A DNA stretch of 64,000 nt, taken from Clostridiaceae bacterium AM27-36LB. GTDB lineage: Bacteria; Bacillota; Clostridia; Lachnospirales; Lachnospiraceae. The position numbers and the translations under genes were made by a program. The stretch lies in assembly GCA_003480725.1 (NCBI GenBank), contig QUJQ01000002.1, forward strand, positions 316,754 to 380,753, given 5' to 3'. The stretch's first letter is position 1, and the number at the start of each line of letters is the position of its first letter. Positions 1-9,292 of the stretch are shown here, one piece after another. The notes under the pieces are model-generated. The model saw nothing but the letters and a program-made list of their open reading frames with translations, had not been told where the DNA came from and did no database searches.

Positions 1-1
1 A

Positions 2-36
2 GAAAAAAAAGAAAGAGGCTTTCTGCCTCTTTCTTC
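2..36 (-). terminator. Rho-independent terminator of the SleB-type hydrolase gene
   Basis: A 9-bp perfect stem (GAAAGAGGC / GCCTCTTTC) with a 5-nt loop at 11-33 is followed on the minus strand by eight T. It lies directly after the hydrolase stop codon at 39-41. Confidence 0.85.
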
Positions 37-38
37 AC

Positions 39-671
39 TTACATGGTATAAAATATATGATTTCCATGTTCCAGCACACGGGAAAGCTTCTGATCGAACC
101 ATCCGCTTCTGCTTCTTACTGAGCGGAAAAACAAAGCTCCCTGAGAAATATCTTCTCCGTTCATCACTCTTGCCACCGCATCAATGGTTCCCTGAGATAC
201 ATTCACTGTATCGATCCGACCGTCGGATACGGGTGAGAACTGCGCTGTTCCATCCTGTCTCTGATAGACGACTTCCGTGACCGTGTTGGGAAAATACCCA
301 TTCCTCACACGATTCATCACTACATTTGCAACCAGCATACGGCCCTCTGTGTCCTCACATCCAGCCTCTGCTTCCACAATCTTCAGAAGCACCTGATACT
401 CCTGATCTTCCAGACTAAAACTATTTCCTGTCAAAGCTTCCGGTGTCACTTCCACGACCACCTGCTCTACAGTTTCCTCCGTGGGTATTTCTGTTTCGAC
501 GTTGTCTTCCGTAACGACCTCATTCTGGATCGCTTCAACCAGCTCTCCGGAAAAAGTGTCTTCTGCAGCATACACAGTCAGTGTGCCAATACCGCAGGAA
601 CCGGTGGGTGTCACACCTGTCAGGAGTAATCCTCCAAGAACCAGTGCTGTACCCAGATAGCATCTACGCAT
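39..671 (-). CDS. Secreted SleB-family cell-wall hydrolase
   Basis: About 210 aa. The C-terminal ~120 residues match the SleB/Hydrolase_2 domain of peptidoglycan lytic enzymes (conserved EAEAG near its start, then VANVVMNRV and a GALFF motif near the end). This family includes germination-specific lytic enzymes. The start chosen is the ATG at 671: it has AAAGGAG seven bases upstream and begins a clean signal peptide (MRRCYLG followed by a Leu/Gly-rich core, possible cleavage after VYAA). The frame stays open to 731 but that region has no SD. A Glu/Thr/Val-rich linker joins signal and domain. It is exported and acts on peptidoglycan. Whether it works in germination or vegetative wall turnover cannot be read from the sequence. 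It is monocistronic, with its own promoter and terminator. Confidence 0.85.
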   Translation of the reverse strand: MRRCYLGTALVLGGLLLTGVTPTGSCGIGTLTVYAAEDTFSGELVEAIQNEVVTEDNVETEIPTEETVEQVVVEVTPEALTGNSFSLEDQEYQVLLKIVEAEAGCEDTEGRMLVANVVMNRVRNGYFPNTVTEVVYQRQDGTAQFSPVSDGRIDTVNVSQGTIDAVARVMNGEDISQGALFFRSVRSRSGWFDQKLSRVLEHGNHIFYTM

Positions 672-772
672 ACATACACTCCTTTTCTGTTTTCCTTTAT
701 CCGGCTTCTTTACCGGAAACCAGACGGACATTTGTGTTTTGTGGGTTATCGTCCGCCGCGTTACAGTTTGGC

Positions 773-802
773 ATTATAGACCTGAACAATCTGGAAAGTC
801 AA
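773..802 (-). promoter_or_regulatory. Sigma-A-type promoter of the hydrolase gene
   Basis: Minus strand: -35 TTGACT (797-802), 18-bp spacer, -10 TATAAT (773-778). It leaves a leader of about 95 nt before the ATG at 671. Confidence 0.7.
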
Positions 803-866
803 TACAATTATTACAACTTTGTTAACTATTATGAACTAATTTTTGCATTTTTATGACAAATCAAAT

Positions 867-908
867 AAAAAAAGAACGCTTTCCACAGAATTTCATGAAA
901 AGCGTTCT
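867..908 (-). terminator. Rho-independent terminator of leuA
   Basis: Inverted repeat AGAACGCTTT / AAAGCGTTCT followed by seven T on the minus strand, 17 nt after the leuA stop. Confidence 0.85.
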
Positions 909-924
909 CAAATTTTGTAAAATG

Positions 925-2583
925 TTACTTAACAGAATGATTAATCGCTGTTAATAATGCATCAATGGATGCACGGATAATATCCGGGTCAATGGCTGCT
1001 CCCCAGTGGATTTTACCGTTCGGAGTCTCAATTCCTACATATGCGATCGCACTGGAACTGGAACTCTTGGTAAGTGCATGCTCCTGATAAGTAACCAGTT
1101 TGTAGTCAAATCCATAGGCTTTTTTCAGTGCATTGCTGACTGCATTCAGACGTCCGTTACCGGTTGCACTGGTAACTTTTTTCTCGCCCCTGTAACATGT
1201 GGTAACCTCGGTAGTAATACCGTTTTCCTGTTTGAAATGTACCTCGGTGATCTGATATGGCTCCTTGATTCCGACAAATTTATCGAGAAATACGCGATAA
1301 ATTTCTTCCGGCATAAGCTCTTTGTTCTCCACATCAGAGACTGCTTTAGCAGCATATCCCATAGCTTCACGCATCTTAGGCGGCATTACCAGACCATAGT
1401 TGCGCTCCAGGATATAGCCTACGCCGCCCTTTCCGGACTGGCTGTTGATACGGATCACATCTGCATCGTAGCTTCTTCCGACATCGGTCGGATCGATGGG
1501 CAGATACGGTACTGTCCAGTGATCCGGATGTTTCTCGTCGATCCACTTCATTCCCTTTGCGATCGCATCCTGATGAGAACCGGAGAATGCAGCAAATACA
1601 AGCGCACCGCTGTACGGATTTCTCTCATTAACTTTCATACCGGTGAAATGCTCATATCCGTCGCAGATCCCAGTCATATTAGAGAAATCAAGCTCCGGAT
1701 CCACGCCCTGTGCATACATATTCATAGCCACTGTTACAATATCCACATTACCAGTACGCTCACCATTGCCGAACAGAGTACCTTCCACACGGTCTGCGCC
1801 TGCCAGAAGTCCCATTTCCGTATCAGCCACACCGCATCCTCTGTCGTTATGCGGATGCAGAGACACCAGTACATTTTCTCTGTATTTCAGATGTTTGCAC
1901 ATATATTCAATCTGCTGTGCATAAACATGCGGCATGGAATGCTGTACCGTTACCGGCAGATTGATGATTGCCTTTCTGTCTGCGGTCGGTTTCCATACTT
2001 CCAGAACAGCATTACATACTTCCAGCGCATATTCCGGTTCCGTTCCGGTAAAGCTCTCCGGGCTATACTCAAAACGATAGTCAGCACCAGCTTCCTCCGT
2101 CAGCTGCTGCAGAAGTTTTGCTCCTTCTACGGCGATCTGAAGAATCTCTTCCTTTGATTTACGGAACACCTGCTCTCTCTGGGAAAGAGACGTGGAATTA
2201 TATACATGAACGATTGCATTCTTCACACCTTTCAGTGCTTCAAAGGTCTTTCTGATAATATGCTCACGGGCCTGCGTCAGCACCTGCACAGTTACATCAT
2301 CCGGGATCAGATTCTGCTCGATCAGTGCTCTTAAGAACTCATATTCCGTCTCAGATGCTGCCGGGAAACCAACCTCGATCTCCTTGAATCCAATCTTAAC
2401 CAGCATCTGGAAAAAGTCCAGCTTCTGCTGAAGTGTCATAGGCACAACCAAAGCCTGGTTACCATCTCTCAAATCTACACTGCACCATACAGGGGCATGA
2501 TCTACATACTCCTTGTCTGCCCAGTCCATGCATCTCTCTGGCGGCATAAAATACTGTCTGGTATACTTCTTGTAATTCATCAT
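925..2583 (-). CDS. leuA: 2-isopropylmalate synthase
   Basis: 552 aa. Catalyses acetyl-CoA + 2-ketoisovalerate to 2-isopropylmalate, the first committed step of leucine synthesis. The N-terminal TIM barrel carries the metal/substrate motif DLRDGNQAL (residues ~37-45) and the metal-binding HPHNDRG motif in the barrel. The last ~120 residues form the LeuA dimer/allosteric domain where leucine feedback acts. The length and the start (KKYTRQYFMPP) are typical of the longer LeuA type found in actinobacteria, yeast and many Lachnospiraceae. The start is the first of two tandem ATGs, with AAAGGAG upstream. It is transcribed alone under a leucine T-box (2677-2988); ilvN-ilvC lie 3.7 kb away in a separate unit without a T-box. 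Confidence 0.95.
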   Translation of the reverse strand: MMNYKKYTRQYFMPPERCMDWADKEYVDHAPVWCSVDLRDGNQALVVPMTLQQKLDFFQMLVKIGFKEIEVGFPAASETEYEFLRALIEQNLIPDDVTVQVLTQAREHIIRKTFEALKGVKNAIVHVYNSTSLSQREQVFRKSKEEILQIAVEGAKLLQQLTEEAGADYRFEYSPESFTGTEPEYALEVCNAVLEVWKPTADRKAIINLPVTVQHSMPHVYAQQIEYMCKHLKYRENVLVSLHPHNDRGCGVADTEMGLLAGADRVEGTLFGNGERTGNVDIVTVAMNMYAQGVDPELDFSNMTGICDGYEHFTGMKVNERNPYSGALVFAAFSGSHQDAIAKGMKWIDEKHPDHWTVPYLPIDPTDVGRSYDADVIRINSQSGKGGVGYILERNYGLVMPPKMREAMGYAAKAVSDVENKELMPEEIYRVFLDKFVGIKEPYQITEVHFKQENGITTEVTTCYRGEKKVTSATGNGRLNAVSNALKKAYGFDYKLVTYQEHALTKSSSSSAIAYVGIETPNGKIHWGAAIDPDIIRASIDALLTAINHSVK

Positions 2584-2624
2584 TGTCTTTTCTCTCCTTT
2601 TGTGTCGTAAAGTGTTTGGAAGTC

Positions 2625-2661
2625 ATTCAGAATCTTATGAAACATGTGCATGGTTCTGAAT
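2625..2661 (-). repeat. TTCAGA inverted repeat, copy A (leuA leader)
   Basis: Imperfect inverted repeat ATTCAGAACC ... GATTCTGAAT (minus strand) with a 17-nt loop containing ATGCACATGT. It lies between the T-box terminator and the leuA SD. Related copies lie in the leaders of dnaJ (28250-28293) and mraY (53924-53965). Confidence 0.6.
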
Positions 2662-2676
2662 CGTTACATTTTCACG

Positions 2677-2988
2677 AAAAAAAACCTCCATCTGTCGATT
2701 CTTTTCAGAATCGAGAGACGGAGGATCTACTGTCCTACGCGGTACCACTCTCATTTTGTGATATTCACACACTCGCCGGATACGGAATCATCTGATTCTT
2801 ATATCCTCCCCTTTGTAACGGCAGGGATTCCGTCTGCATCTACTCTCTTCTTAATATATAGAAGATTTTGGACAGCCGCTCCGAGGTGAGTTCCAGACAT
2901 TCCTTCTGCTGTCTCACACCATCCGACAGCTCTCTGAAATCAGGTTTGCATGTACTATTCCTCATCAACGCATTTTTCTATTTCGTTG
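2677..2988 (-). promoter_or_regulatory. T-box riboswitch, tRNA-Leu (CUC specifier), controlling leuA
   Basis: The T-box core GAGAGTGGTACCGCG lies at 2738-2752 on the minus strand. It is followed by a strong terminator hairpin (2685-2723) and eight U. Upstream is a Stem I region with AGAGAGCTG and, in the expected specifier loop (GAACTCACC, near 2884-2893), the triplet CTC (2888-2890), a leucine codon followed by A. The UGGU bulge would pair with an ACCA 3' end, consistent with tRNA-Leu (A73). Uncharged tRNA-Leu should stabilise the antiterminator and turn leuA on. Confidence 0.93.
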
Positions 2989-2994
2989 CTAATT

Positions 2995-3023
2995 ATGATA
3001 GCAAACTGTATTATAAATGTCAA
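2995..3023 (-). promoter_or_regulatory. Promoter of the leuA T-box transcript
   Basis: Minus strand: -35 TTGACA (3018-3023), 17-bp spacer, -10 TATCAT (2995-3000). The -35 overlaps the stop of the upstream acyltransferase gene. Confidence 0.75.
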
Positions 3024-4102
3024 GACGGATCATTCACTCTTTTTGTTATTTTCAGATACAGATTCTGTTCTTTCCTATATAAAGGTGTTTTCTCCCAGAT
3101 CGGTGCAAACCATTTCATCAGCTGCTGACGCAGCAGCTCCAGCAACGTACATGTAAGATAGACGATTGCTGCCACCACCACTGCATAGATCATTGCCCAA
3201 TGAGTCTTCGCCACCTTGCTGACCCGGAACGCATCCCACACCAGATATCGGATCAGATAGTTGTCATGGATCAGATACACCCCAAACGCTGCGCCTGCTA
3301 CCTTCAAGATCACTCCATCCAGCTTCGACTCTTTCCACGGCAGATTGCGTACACAGACAAACAACGCCAATGTTCCCAGCAATGCCAGCGGAGAATTGTA
3401 ATTAAGGAAATATCCAATATCCTCCTGATGCGTCTTCACTGACAGATAGACACTGGCCAGCACAGCCAGTGAACTTACCACATAACCTGCAAATCCATAC
3501 CACGCATAGCGTCGGTCTTCTTTCGTATGAAGCTTCACATAGCCAGCCAGCAGCGTCAGAAAGATAAACCACGGAAGCTCTCTCCCGGAAAAAGTACCAT
3601 ACGTATCCACCCGAAATATCATATGATTAACACTCAGGAACAAGGTCAGTGCCCCTAGCAGATACTGGTACTGTCTTCTGGTCATCCTTGCCGCCACCAT
3701 ACTGACAAATGGCATCAGAACAAGCAGGCCCATGTAGACAGATGCAAACCAGTAGGTCTTTGCAGAAATAGGAAAGATTGCTTTTACCACATCTGTTCTT
3801 GTCACACCAATGGTCACAGCGTTCAACAGACAGATCAGAATCGAGTAAAATGCCACCTGTTTCCACAGTTTTCCAAGTCTTGCTGCCTGAAATACTTTGT
3901 CAATGGCAAAATATCCACCAATCATCACAAACGTATTTACATGTACCACAGAAAATGCCTGCACCAGGTAATCCAGGAAATAATTGACCGTTCCATATCC
4001 CAGTTTGGCCGTCACTCTTCCATGAAACAGACAATGTCCGATCACGATCATATACATGCAGAGAATCCGCAGCAGCTCAAATTTTACTTCCCGCTTTTTC
4101 AT
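3020..4102 (-). CDS. Membrane acyltransferase, acyltransferase-3 family
   Basis: 360 aa and about ten membrane segments. The N-terminus has the family hallmark of an Arg and a His flanking the first helix (R12-x10-H23, LLRILCMYMIVIGH). A conserved-style YWFASVY segment follows near residue 115. Members transfer acetyl or other acyl groups to cell-surface glycans or exopolysaccharide; the acceptor here is unknown. It overlaps the end of the upstream 705-aa membrane protein gene by 4 bp (ATGA), so the two are translationally coupled and probably modify or build the same surface polymer. No other polysaccharide genes are nearby. Confidence 0.8.
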   Translation of the reverse strand: MKKREVKFELLRILCMYMIVIGHCLFHGRVTAKLGYGTVNYFLDYLVQAFSVVHVNTFVMIGGYFAIDKVFQAARLGKLWKQVAFYSILICLLNAVTIGVTRTDVVKAIFPISAKTYWFASVYMGLLVLMPFVSMVAARMTRRQYQYLLGALTLFLSVNHMIFRVDTYGTFSGRELPWFIFLTLLAGYVKLHTKEDRRYAWYGFAGYVVSSLAVLASVYLSVKTHQEDIGYFLNYNSPLALLGTLALFVCVRNLPWKESKLDGVILKVAGAAFGVYLIHDNYLIRYLVWDAFRVSKVAKTHWAMIYAVVVAAIVYLTCTLLELLRQQLMKWFAPIWEKTPLYRKEQNLYLKITKRVNDPS

Positions 4103-6216
4103 ACACCGGTGCTCCTGTCATAAAGAAGATTATCTGTCATCAGTTTATATCCTTTATCGCCATCCCGGATCATAATATGCACCTCATACCGGTCATCCAG
4201 CGGATAGCTCAGATTCGGTATCATAAAGCGAACGCGACCCGTCGGTTCCAGGGAACTGTCATACAAGACAGAATACAGACCATTCGCGTCCTGCTGCTGC
4301 CATACCCCCTGGAAGATCCGGCGTTTGCCACTCTCTTTACTCTCCGTCCACAGGAAGACACTCTTTCCTTCCAGTTCCTCCGGTGTCATGTTGACGGACC
4401 CTTCAAACACATCATACCGATCATTTTCTGCTGTGTAAGTTGTATCCAGTGCTGCTGTGTGAGCCTCATCATCTTTCACACCGGAAATCTTATAACTTAA
4501 TGCATACAGATTAAAGTTGCCGAACTGGTTAAGCTTGGAGTAAGTAATAAACAGGCCGTCGTAAATACTGTCCAGATGCAGCATAATGTGTTCCAGCATA
4601 GAATCCGAGATCAATACTGCCCGGTCACTCTTATATAAAGAAGTCAGCAAGCTTCTCTGATCGTAAGCTTCCAAATTACTGACGATCTGCGGAGATTCCG
4701 TCTCCCATCCACCCAATGTAAAAATGTTGGTCAGATAATTCTCCGGCAGTTTTTCAAAAATGGAATATCCAAGCTCCACGCCAGTATTACTGATGGGATC
4801 AAACGCATAATATACGTCCTTGTCCTGACTGATGGCATCATAGAGATTCCGAAATGCCACACTGGCATCCGACTCCTGCAACGGCTGTTCTGTAAGCGGC
4901 AGGATCAACATCCGTACCAGCAGACACGAAGTCAGTATTACAGCTCCTGCCCCCGTACCTGCCGGACGCTTTCCAACCAGCTTTTCTCCCCATCGTTCTT
5001 CAAGATCAGGAAGAACTGCAGACCACGCACAGATCAAGGTTCCCAACAGACAAGCAGTTACTACAATAGGAAGCACCCGGTATATTTTTATAAAGTAAAG
5101 ATAGATTCCCAGCAATGCAACATAAGGCCAGAAAACAGCGATCCAATTCCGTCTTCCAAGCATTTTCCAGTCAGGATTCAGACTCACCCGAAACTTTTTC
5201 TTTTTTATATGAAGCAACGGAATCAACCACAGCAATGTCACCAGAGCTGATAGAATAAACAGCGGCTTCAGACTCAAGATCACCAGATAGTCTTTGAGAT
5301 ATTCCCACTGGAACGGGCGGTCCTGTCGAAATGCCACAATGGCCTTAAAGGTATCTGCTGTATACCGGTCATAGTCGGCGATCAGCCAGCTCTGAAGATT
5401 AAGCACATCTGTCTTGGTAAGCCCCAGTTCTTCATATTCTGCCTGATATTCATCCCACCCTGGAACACCATAATCCAGAAGCTGCTGTCTTGCCTTGTCA
5501 TACTCTTTATAATGAGCTTCTGCGCTTCCCGGTGTGTAGACCAGTACATTTTCCAGAGCAATACTTCCGAACACCAATACAAATGCCGACACGCAGGGCA
5601 GACAGTCTCTCACAAAAAATGTCTTCCAGTCTCTGTTCCTCCATGCTTTCACTGTCAGTCCCAGCCAGAATCCGAAAGCTGCAATACTGATCATGCCAAA
5701 TGCCTGAAACCGGATCCAGCTGCCTAATACTAACAAGGCAATCCCGCCAAATAAATGACGCTTCTTTCTCTCCGAACAGAATACCAGAATGTAACCTGCC
5801 GCCGTCACCAGCGCAGCTGTCTTGGTATACTGAAGCTCCACATACATAGGGCTCAAAGACGCCAGCACCAGCAGTACTGCCATAATACCGCCAATCCGCT
5901 TTGATCTTCGGATCCAGGTACAGCCAATGGCGGACAGGGATACAAAAATGAGCCCGTACATCACCAGCGTATACCAGTTCCACGCCGGATACAATGTATA
6001 GAAAAACCGGAGGATCCAGGCAAAGGCGCTGTGCAGATAAATAAAATACCAGGTATAGGACCCATAGGCACCTGATGCAATGGCCGCCAGAGTAAATTCA
6101 TCGTTGGAACCATAATAGGGATGCAGGAACATTACTGCATACGCTACCATGATCATATGGAAGACCAGGAACAGAATCTGCACCTGTCTTACGGAATATT
6201 CTCTCTTTTTCAACAT
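4099..6216 (-). CDS. Large polytopic membrane protein, possibly GT-C-type glycosyltransferase
   Basis: 705 aa. Roughly 11-13 hydrophobic segments occupy residues ~10-420, and a soluble domain of about 270 residues forms the C-terminus. After the first membrane segment comes an acidic loop (HPYYGSNDEFTL, residues ~32-43). This position and type of acidic motif is seen in GT-C transferases that use lipid-linked sugars. I do not recognise a named family, so the GT-C reading is an inference from architecture. It is coupled by a 4-bp overlap to the downstream acyltransferase, which supports a role in surface glycan assembly. Its start has a GGGAG SD. No convincing promoter of its own is visible after the ilvC terminator. 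Confidence 0.55.
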   Translation of the reverse strand: MLKKREYSVRQVQILFLVFHMIMVAYAVMFLHPYYGSNDEFTLAAIASGAYGSYTWYFIYLHSAFAWILRFFYTLYPAWNWYTLVMYGLIFVSLSAIGCTWIRRSKRIGGIMAVLLVLASLSPMYVELQYTKTAALVTAAGYILVFCSERKKRHLFGGIALLVLGSWIRFQAFGMISIAAFGFWLGLTVKAWRNRDWKTFFVRDCLPCVSAFVLVFGSIALENVLVYTPGSAEAHYKEYDKARQQLLDYGVPGWDEYQAEYEELGLTKTDVLNLQSWLIADYDRYTADTFKAIVAFRQDRPFQWEYLKDYLVILSLKPLFILSALVTLLWLIPLLHIKKKKFRVSLNPDWKMLGRRNWIAVFWPYVALLGIYLYFIKIYRVLPIVVTACLLGTLICAWSAVLPDLEERWGEKLVGKRPAGTGAGAVILTSCLLVRMLILPLTEQPLQESDASVAFRNLYDAISQDKDVYYAFDPISNTGVELGYSIFEKLPENYLTNIFTLGGWETESPQIVSNLEAYDQRSLLTSLYKSDRAVLISDSMLEHIMLHLDSIYDGLFITYSKLNQFGNFNLYALSYKISGVKDDEAHTAALDTTYTAENDRYDVFEGSVNMTPEELEGKSVFLWTESKESGKRRIFQGVWQQQDANGLYSVLYDSSLEPTGRVRFMIPNLSYPLDDRYEVHIMIRDGDKGYKLMTDNLLYDRSTGV

Positions 6217-6250
6217 ATAACTCCCAGTTTATTTGATTTCGTCTTTATAT

Positions 6251-6287
6251 AAAAACTGCCGCAGCAAACATATGTTGCTGCGGCAGC
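6251..6287 (-). terminator. Rho-independent terminator of ilvN-ilvC
   Basis: Perfect 12-bp stem CTGCCGCAGCAA / TTGCTGCGGCAG with a 7-nt loop, then a T-run on the minus strand. Lies just after ilvC. Confidence 0.9.
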
Positions 6288-6298
6288 TTACTCAGATC

Positions 6299-7351
<1,053 letters not shown>

Positions 7352-7891
7352 TTATGCTTTTGAAAAATCGTTGTCCATCAGTCTGCCGTCTTCATCATAC
7401 ATCTTTACATCAAAAGTGCCGCGGGACAGGCCGGTAAGACCTGTACGTGCCAGTTCCAGAATCTCCACATCCTTCAGCATACGAAGGAAAGCTTCCAGCT
7501 TACTCTGGCTTCCCACCAGTTCGATTACCAGTGACTCTATGGATACATCTACGATTTTTGCCCTAAAAATATCTGCAATGGATATAATATTCTGCCGGTT
7601 GCTCTCATCACAGAGCACTTTCACCAGGATCAGTTCCCGACATACAGAATTGTCAGGCTCCAGCTTCTTAATATCCACTACATCTTCCAGCTTGTTCAGC
7701 TGTTTTTCGATCTGATCAAGAATCGTGTTATCTCCTCTGGTCACGATCGTTGCCCTTGAATATCTGGGATCAGCAGTCACACCAACTGTCAGACTGTCAA
7801 TATTATAACCACGGCGGCTGAAAAGACCGGCAATGCGGCTCAGTACACCAGCAGTATTATCTACGAGAATTGAAAAAACTACTTTTTCCAT
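7352..7891 (-). CDS. ilvN: Acetolactate synthase small (regulatory) subunit
   Basis: 179 aa. The N-terminal ACT domain (residues ~4-78: VFSILVDNTAGVLSRIAGLFSRRGYNIDSL) binds valine and gives feedback control. The C-terminal half is the ALS_ss_C domain. It partners the large subunit IlvB, which must be elsewhere since no thiamine-diphosphate enzyme is present here. AGGGGG SD. First gene of ilvN-ilvC under a near-consensus promoter; no T-box or attenuator is seen in the short leader. Confidence 0.95.
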   Translation of the reverse strand: MEKVVFSILVDNTAGVLSRIAGLFSRRGYNIDSLTVGVTADPRYSRATIVTRGDNTILDQIEKQLNKLEDVVDIKKLEPDNSVCRELILVKVLCDESNRQNIISIADIFRAKIVDVSIESLVIELVGSQSKLEAFLRMLKDVEILELARTGLTGLSRGTFDVKMYDEDGRLMDNDFSKA

Positions 7892-7925
7892 ATATCCCCC
7901 TGCTTTCTATTGTTCATACTTCGAT

Positions 7926-7954
7926 ATTGTATCAACATGGTCTGTCTTTGTCAA
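7926..7954 (-). promoter_or_regulatory. Promoter of ilvN-ilvC
   Basis: Minus strand: -35 TTGACA (7949-7954), 17-bp spacer, -10 TACAAT (7926-7931). Confidence 0.8.
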
Positions 7955-7990
7955 TATTTTATGTCCATTTCATTCTATCACGGTAGCAGT

Positions 7991-8869
7991 TTACTCTGCA
8001 AAACTTTTCCGGACACGCCGGATATAATCAGGTGTGGTTCCACAGCAGCCGCCGATCACAGATGCACCACACTCTTTTAAATGCTGCACGTTTCTCGCAA
8101 ATTCTTCTTCGCCCATGCTGTAGACTGCCGTACCTGTCTCTGTAATAGCCGGAAGTCCTGCATTTGGCTTGGCAACAATGGGGATGCTGACGGTCTCAGA
8201 AAGCTGTCGGATCACGGCTTCCAACTGGTCCGGTCCCACAGAACAGTTCACACCTACTGCATCAGCTCCCATGGCTTCCATCACGGCTGCTGCTTCTGCA
8301 ATGGTTCCTCCAAAATAGAGAGTTCCATCGCCTTCGCAGGTAAAAGAAATGATCAAAGGCAGATCACAGACTGCTCTGGCCGCATCACAGATCACGGTTG
8401 CTTCATCTGCAGACATAAGTGTCTCTGCAACAAGCAGTTCCACACCCGCATCAGCCAGCAGCTTGATCTGTTCTTTATAATTATCCATCAATCCTTCATA
8501 GGTCATGGGGCCATAAGGTTCCATGGCTTTTCCGGTAGTAGAGATATCTCCTGCCACCAGCACCTTATCTCCTACATTTTCCAGCGTCCGCTTTACCATG
8601 GTCTGATTCAGTTCCACGATCATATCAGCAATTCCCATATTTTCCAGAGAAATACGGTTTGCCGCAAACGTCGGTGCATAGATCACATCAGACCCTGCTT
8701 CTGCATATTGTCTTTGCAGTTCACCGATCACTTCCGGATGTTCATATGCCCATTTTTCAGTACTGACACCCGCCGGCATTCCCATGGTGCGCAGAACAGA
8801 TCCTGTACCGCCATCTAACAGCAGATATCCTTTTTCTGCAATTTTTGTACGAAATTCTCCTCTTGTCAT
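7991..8869 (-). CDS. Homocysteine S-methyltransferase family protein
   Basis: 292 aa, a single homocysteine-binding barrel as in MmuM/BHMT and the N-terminal module of MetH. Zinc ligands are visible: a Cys in GVNCSV (residues ~205-210) and the C-terminal GGCCGT pair. The N-terminal LLLDGGTGSVL motif is typical. It could be a stand-alone methyltransferase (S-methylmethionine or betaine donor) or the homocysteine half of a split methionine synthase; the donor cannot be read from the sequence. It starts 5 bp after the small membrane protein gene and may be the last gene of the pspA-type operon. Confidence 0.85.
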   Translation of the reverse strand: MTRGEFRTKIAEKGYLLLDGGTGSVLRTMGMPAGVSTEKWAYEHPEVIGELQRQYAEAGSDVIYAPTFAANRISLENMGIADMIVELNQTMVKRTLENVGDKVLVAGDISTTGKAMEPYGPMTYEGLMDNYKEQIKLLADAGVELLVAETLMSADEATVICDAARAVCDLPLIISFTCEGDGTLYFGGTIAEAAAVMEAMGADAVGVNCSVGPDQLEAVIRQLSETVSIPIVAKPNAGLPAITETGTAVYSMGEEEFARNVQHLKECGASVIGGCCGTTPDYIRRVRKSFAE

Positions 8870-8874
8870 TCTCT

Positions 8875-9270
8875 TCAGTCATCCTTTTTTCGCTTTTTAT
8901 CCGGATCATGGCAAAGCACCTTCAGTACCAGTGCTGCGCCTCCGAACATCAGGATCAGCATAATCAGATAATTATACAGGCTGGTATAACGGAATCGGAA
9001 TTCCGTTGCCGCGATCACAGAAGCAACTATGATCACCAGTCCTGCACCCATCAGCAGTTTTGCTCCAAATGAATCGGTATTCACACAGAACCAGATCACA
9101 CCAGCTATAAACGGAACCACTACCAGTCCCCCGTTCATATAGAAGCCTCCAAGACGCAGTGTATAAAATCCAGTCGATACACTGACACTATTCAAGAACC
9201 AGTAACCTCCTGCTGCCAGCATAGCCAGTCCGATCAGGAATTCTGCCAGTGGATTTCCTTTTTTCTTCAT
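8875..9270 (-). CDS. Small membrane protein of the pspA-like operon
   Basis: 131 aa with four predicted membrane segments (near residues 9-27, 46-64, 70-88, 98-118) and a charged tail rich in Lys and Asp. I do not recognise a family. It lies 22 bp after the SPFH gene and 5 bp before the methyltransferase gene. By position it could be a membrane anchor or partner for the SPFH/PspA system, but that is inference. Confidence 0.65.
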   Translation of the reverse strand: MKKKGNPLAEFLIGLAMLAAGGYWFLNSVSVSTGFYTLRLGGFYMNGGLVVVPFIAGVIWFCVNTDSFGAKLLMGAGLVIIVASVIAATEFRFRYTSLYNYLIMLILMFGGAALVLKVLCHDPDKKRKKDD

Positions 9271-9292
9271 ACTTTCAGGTTCCTCTCTTATC

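Noticed and set aside
1006..2157. 383-aa plus-strand frame opposite leuA
   Set aside because: Shadow of leuA; composition is not protein-like.
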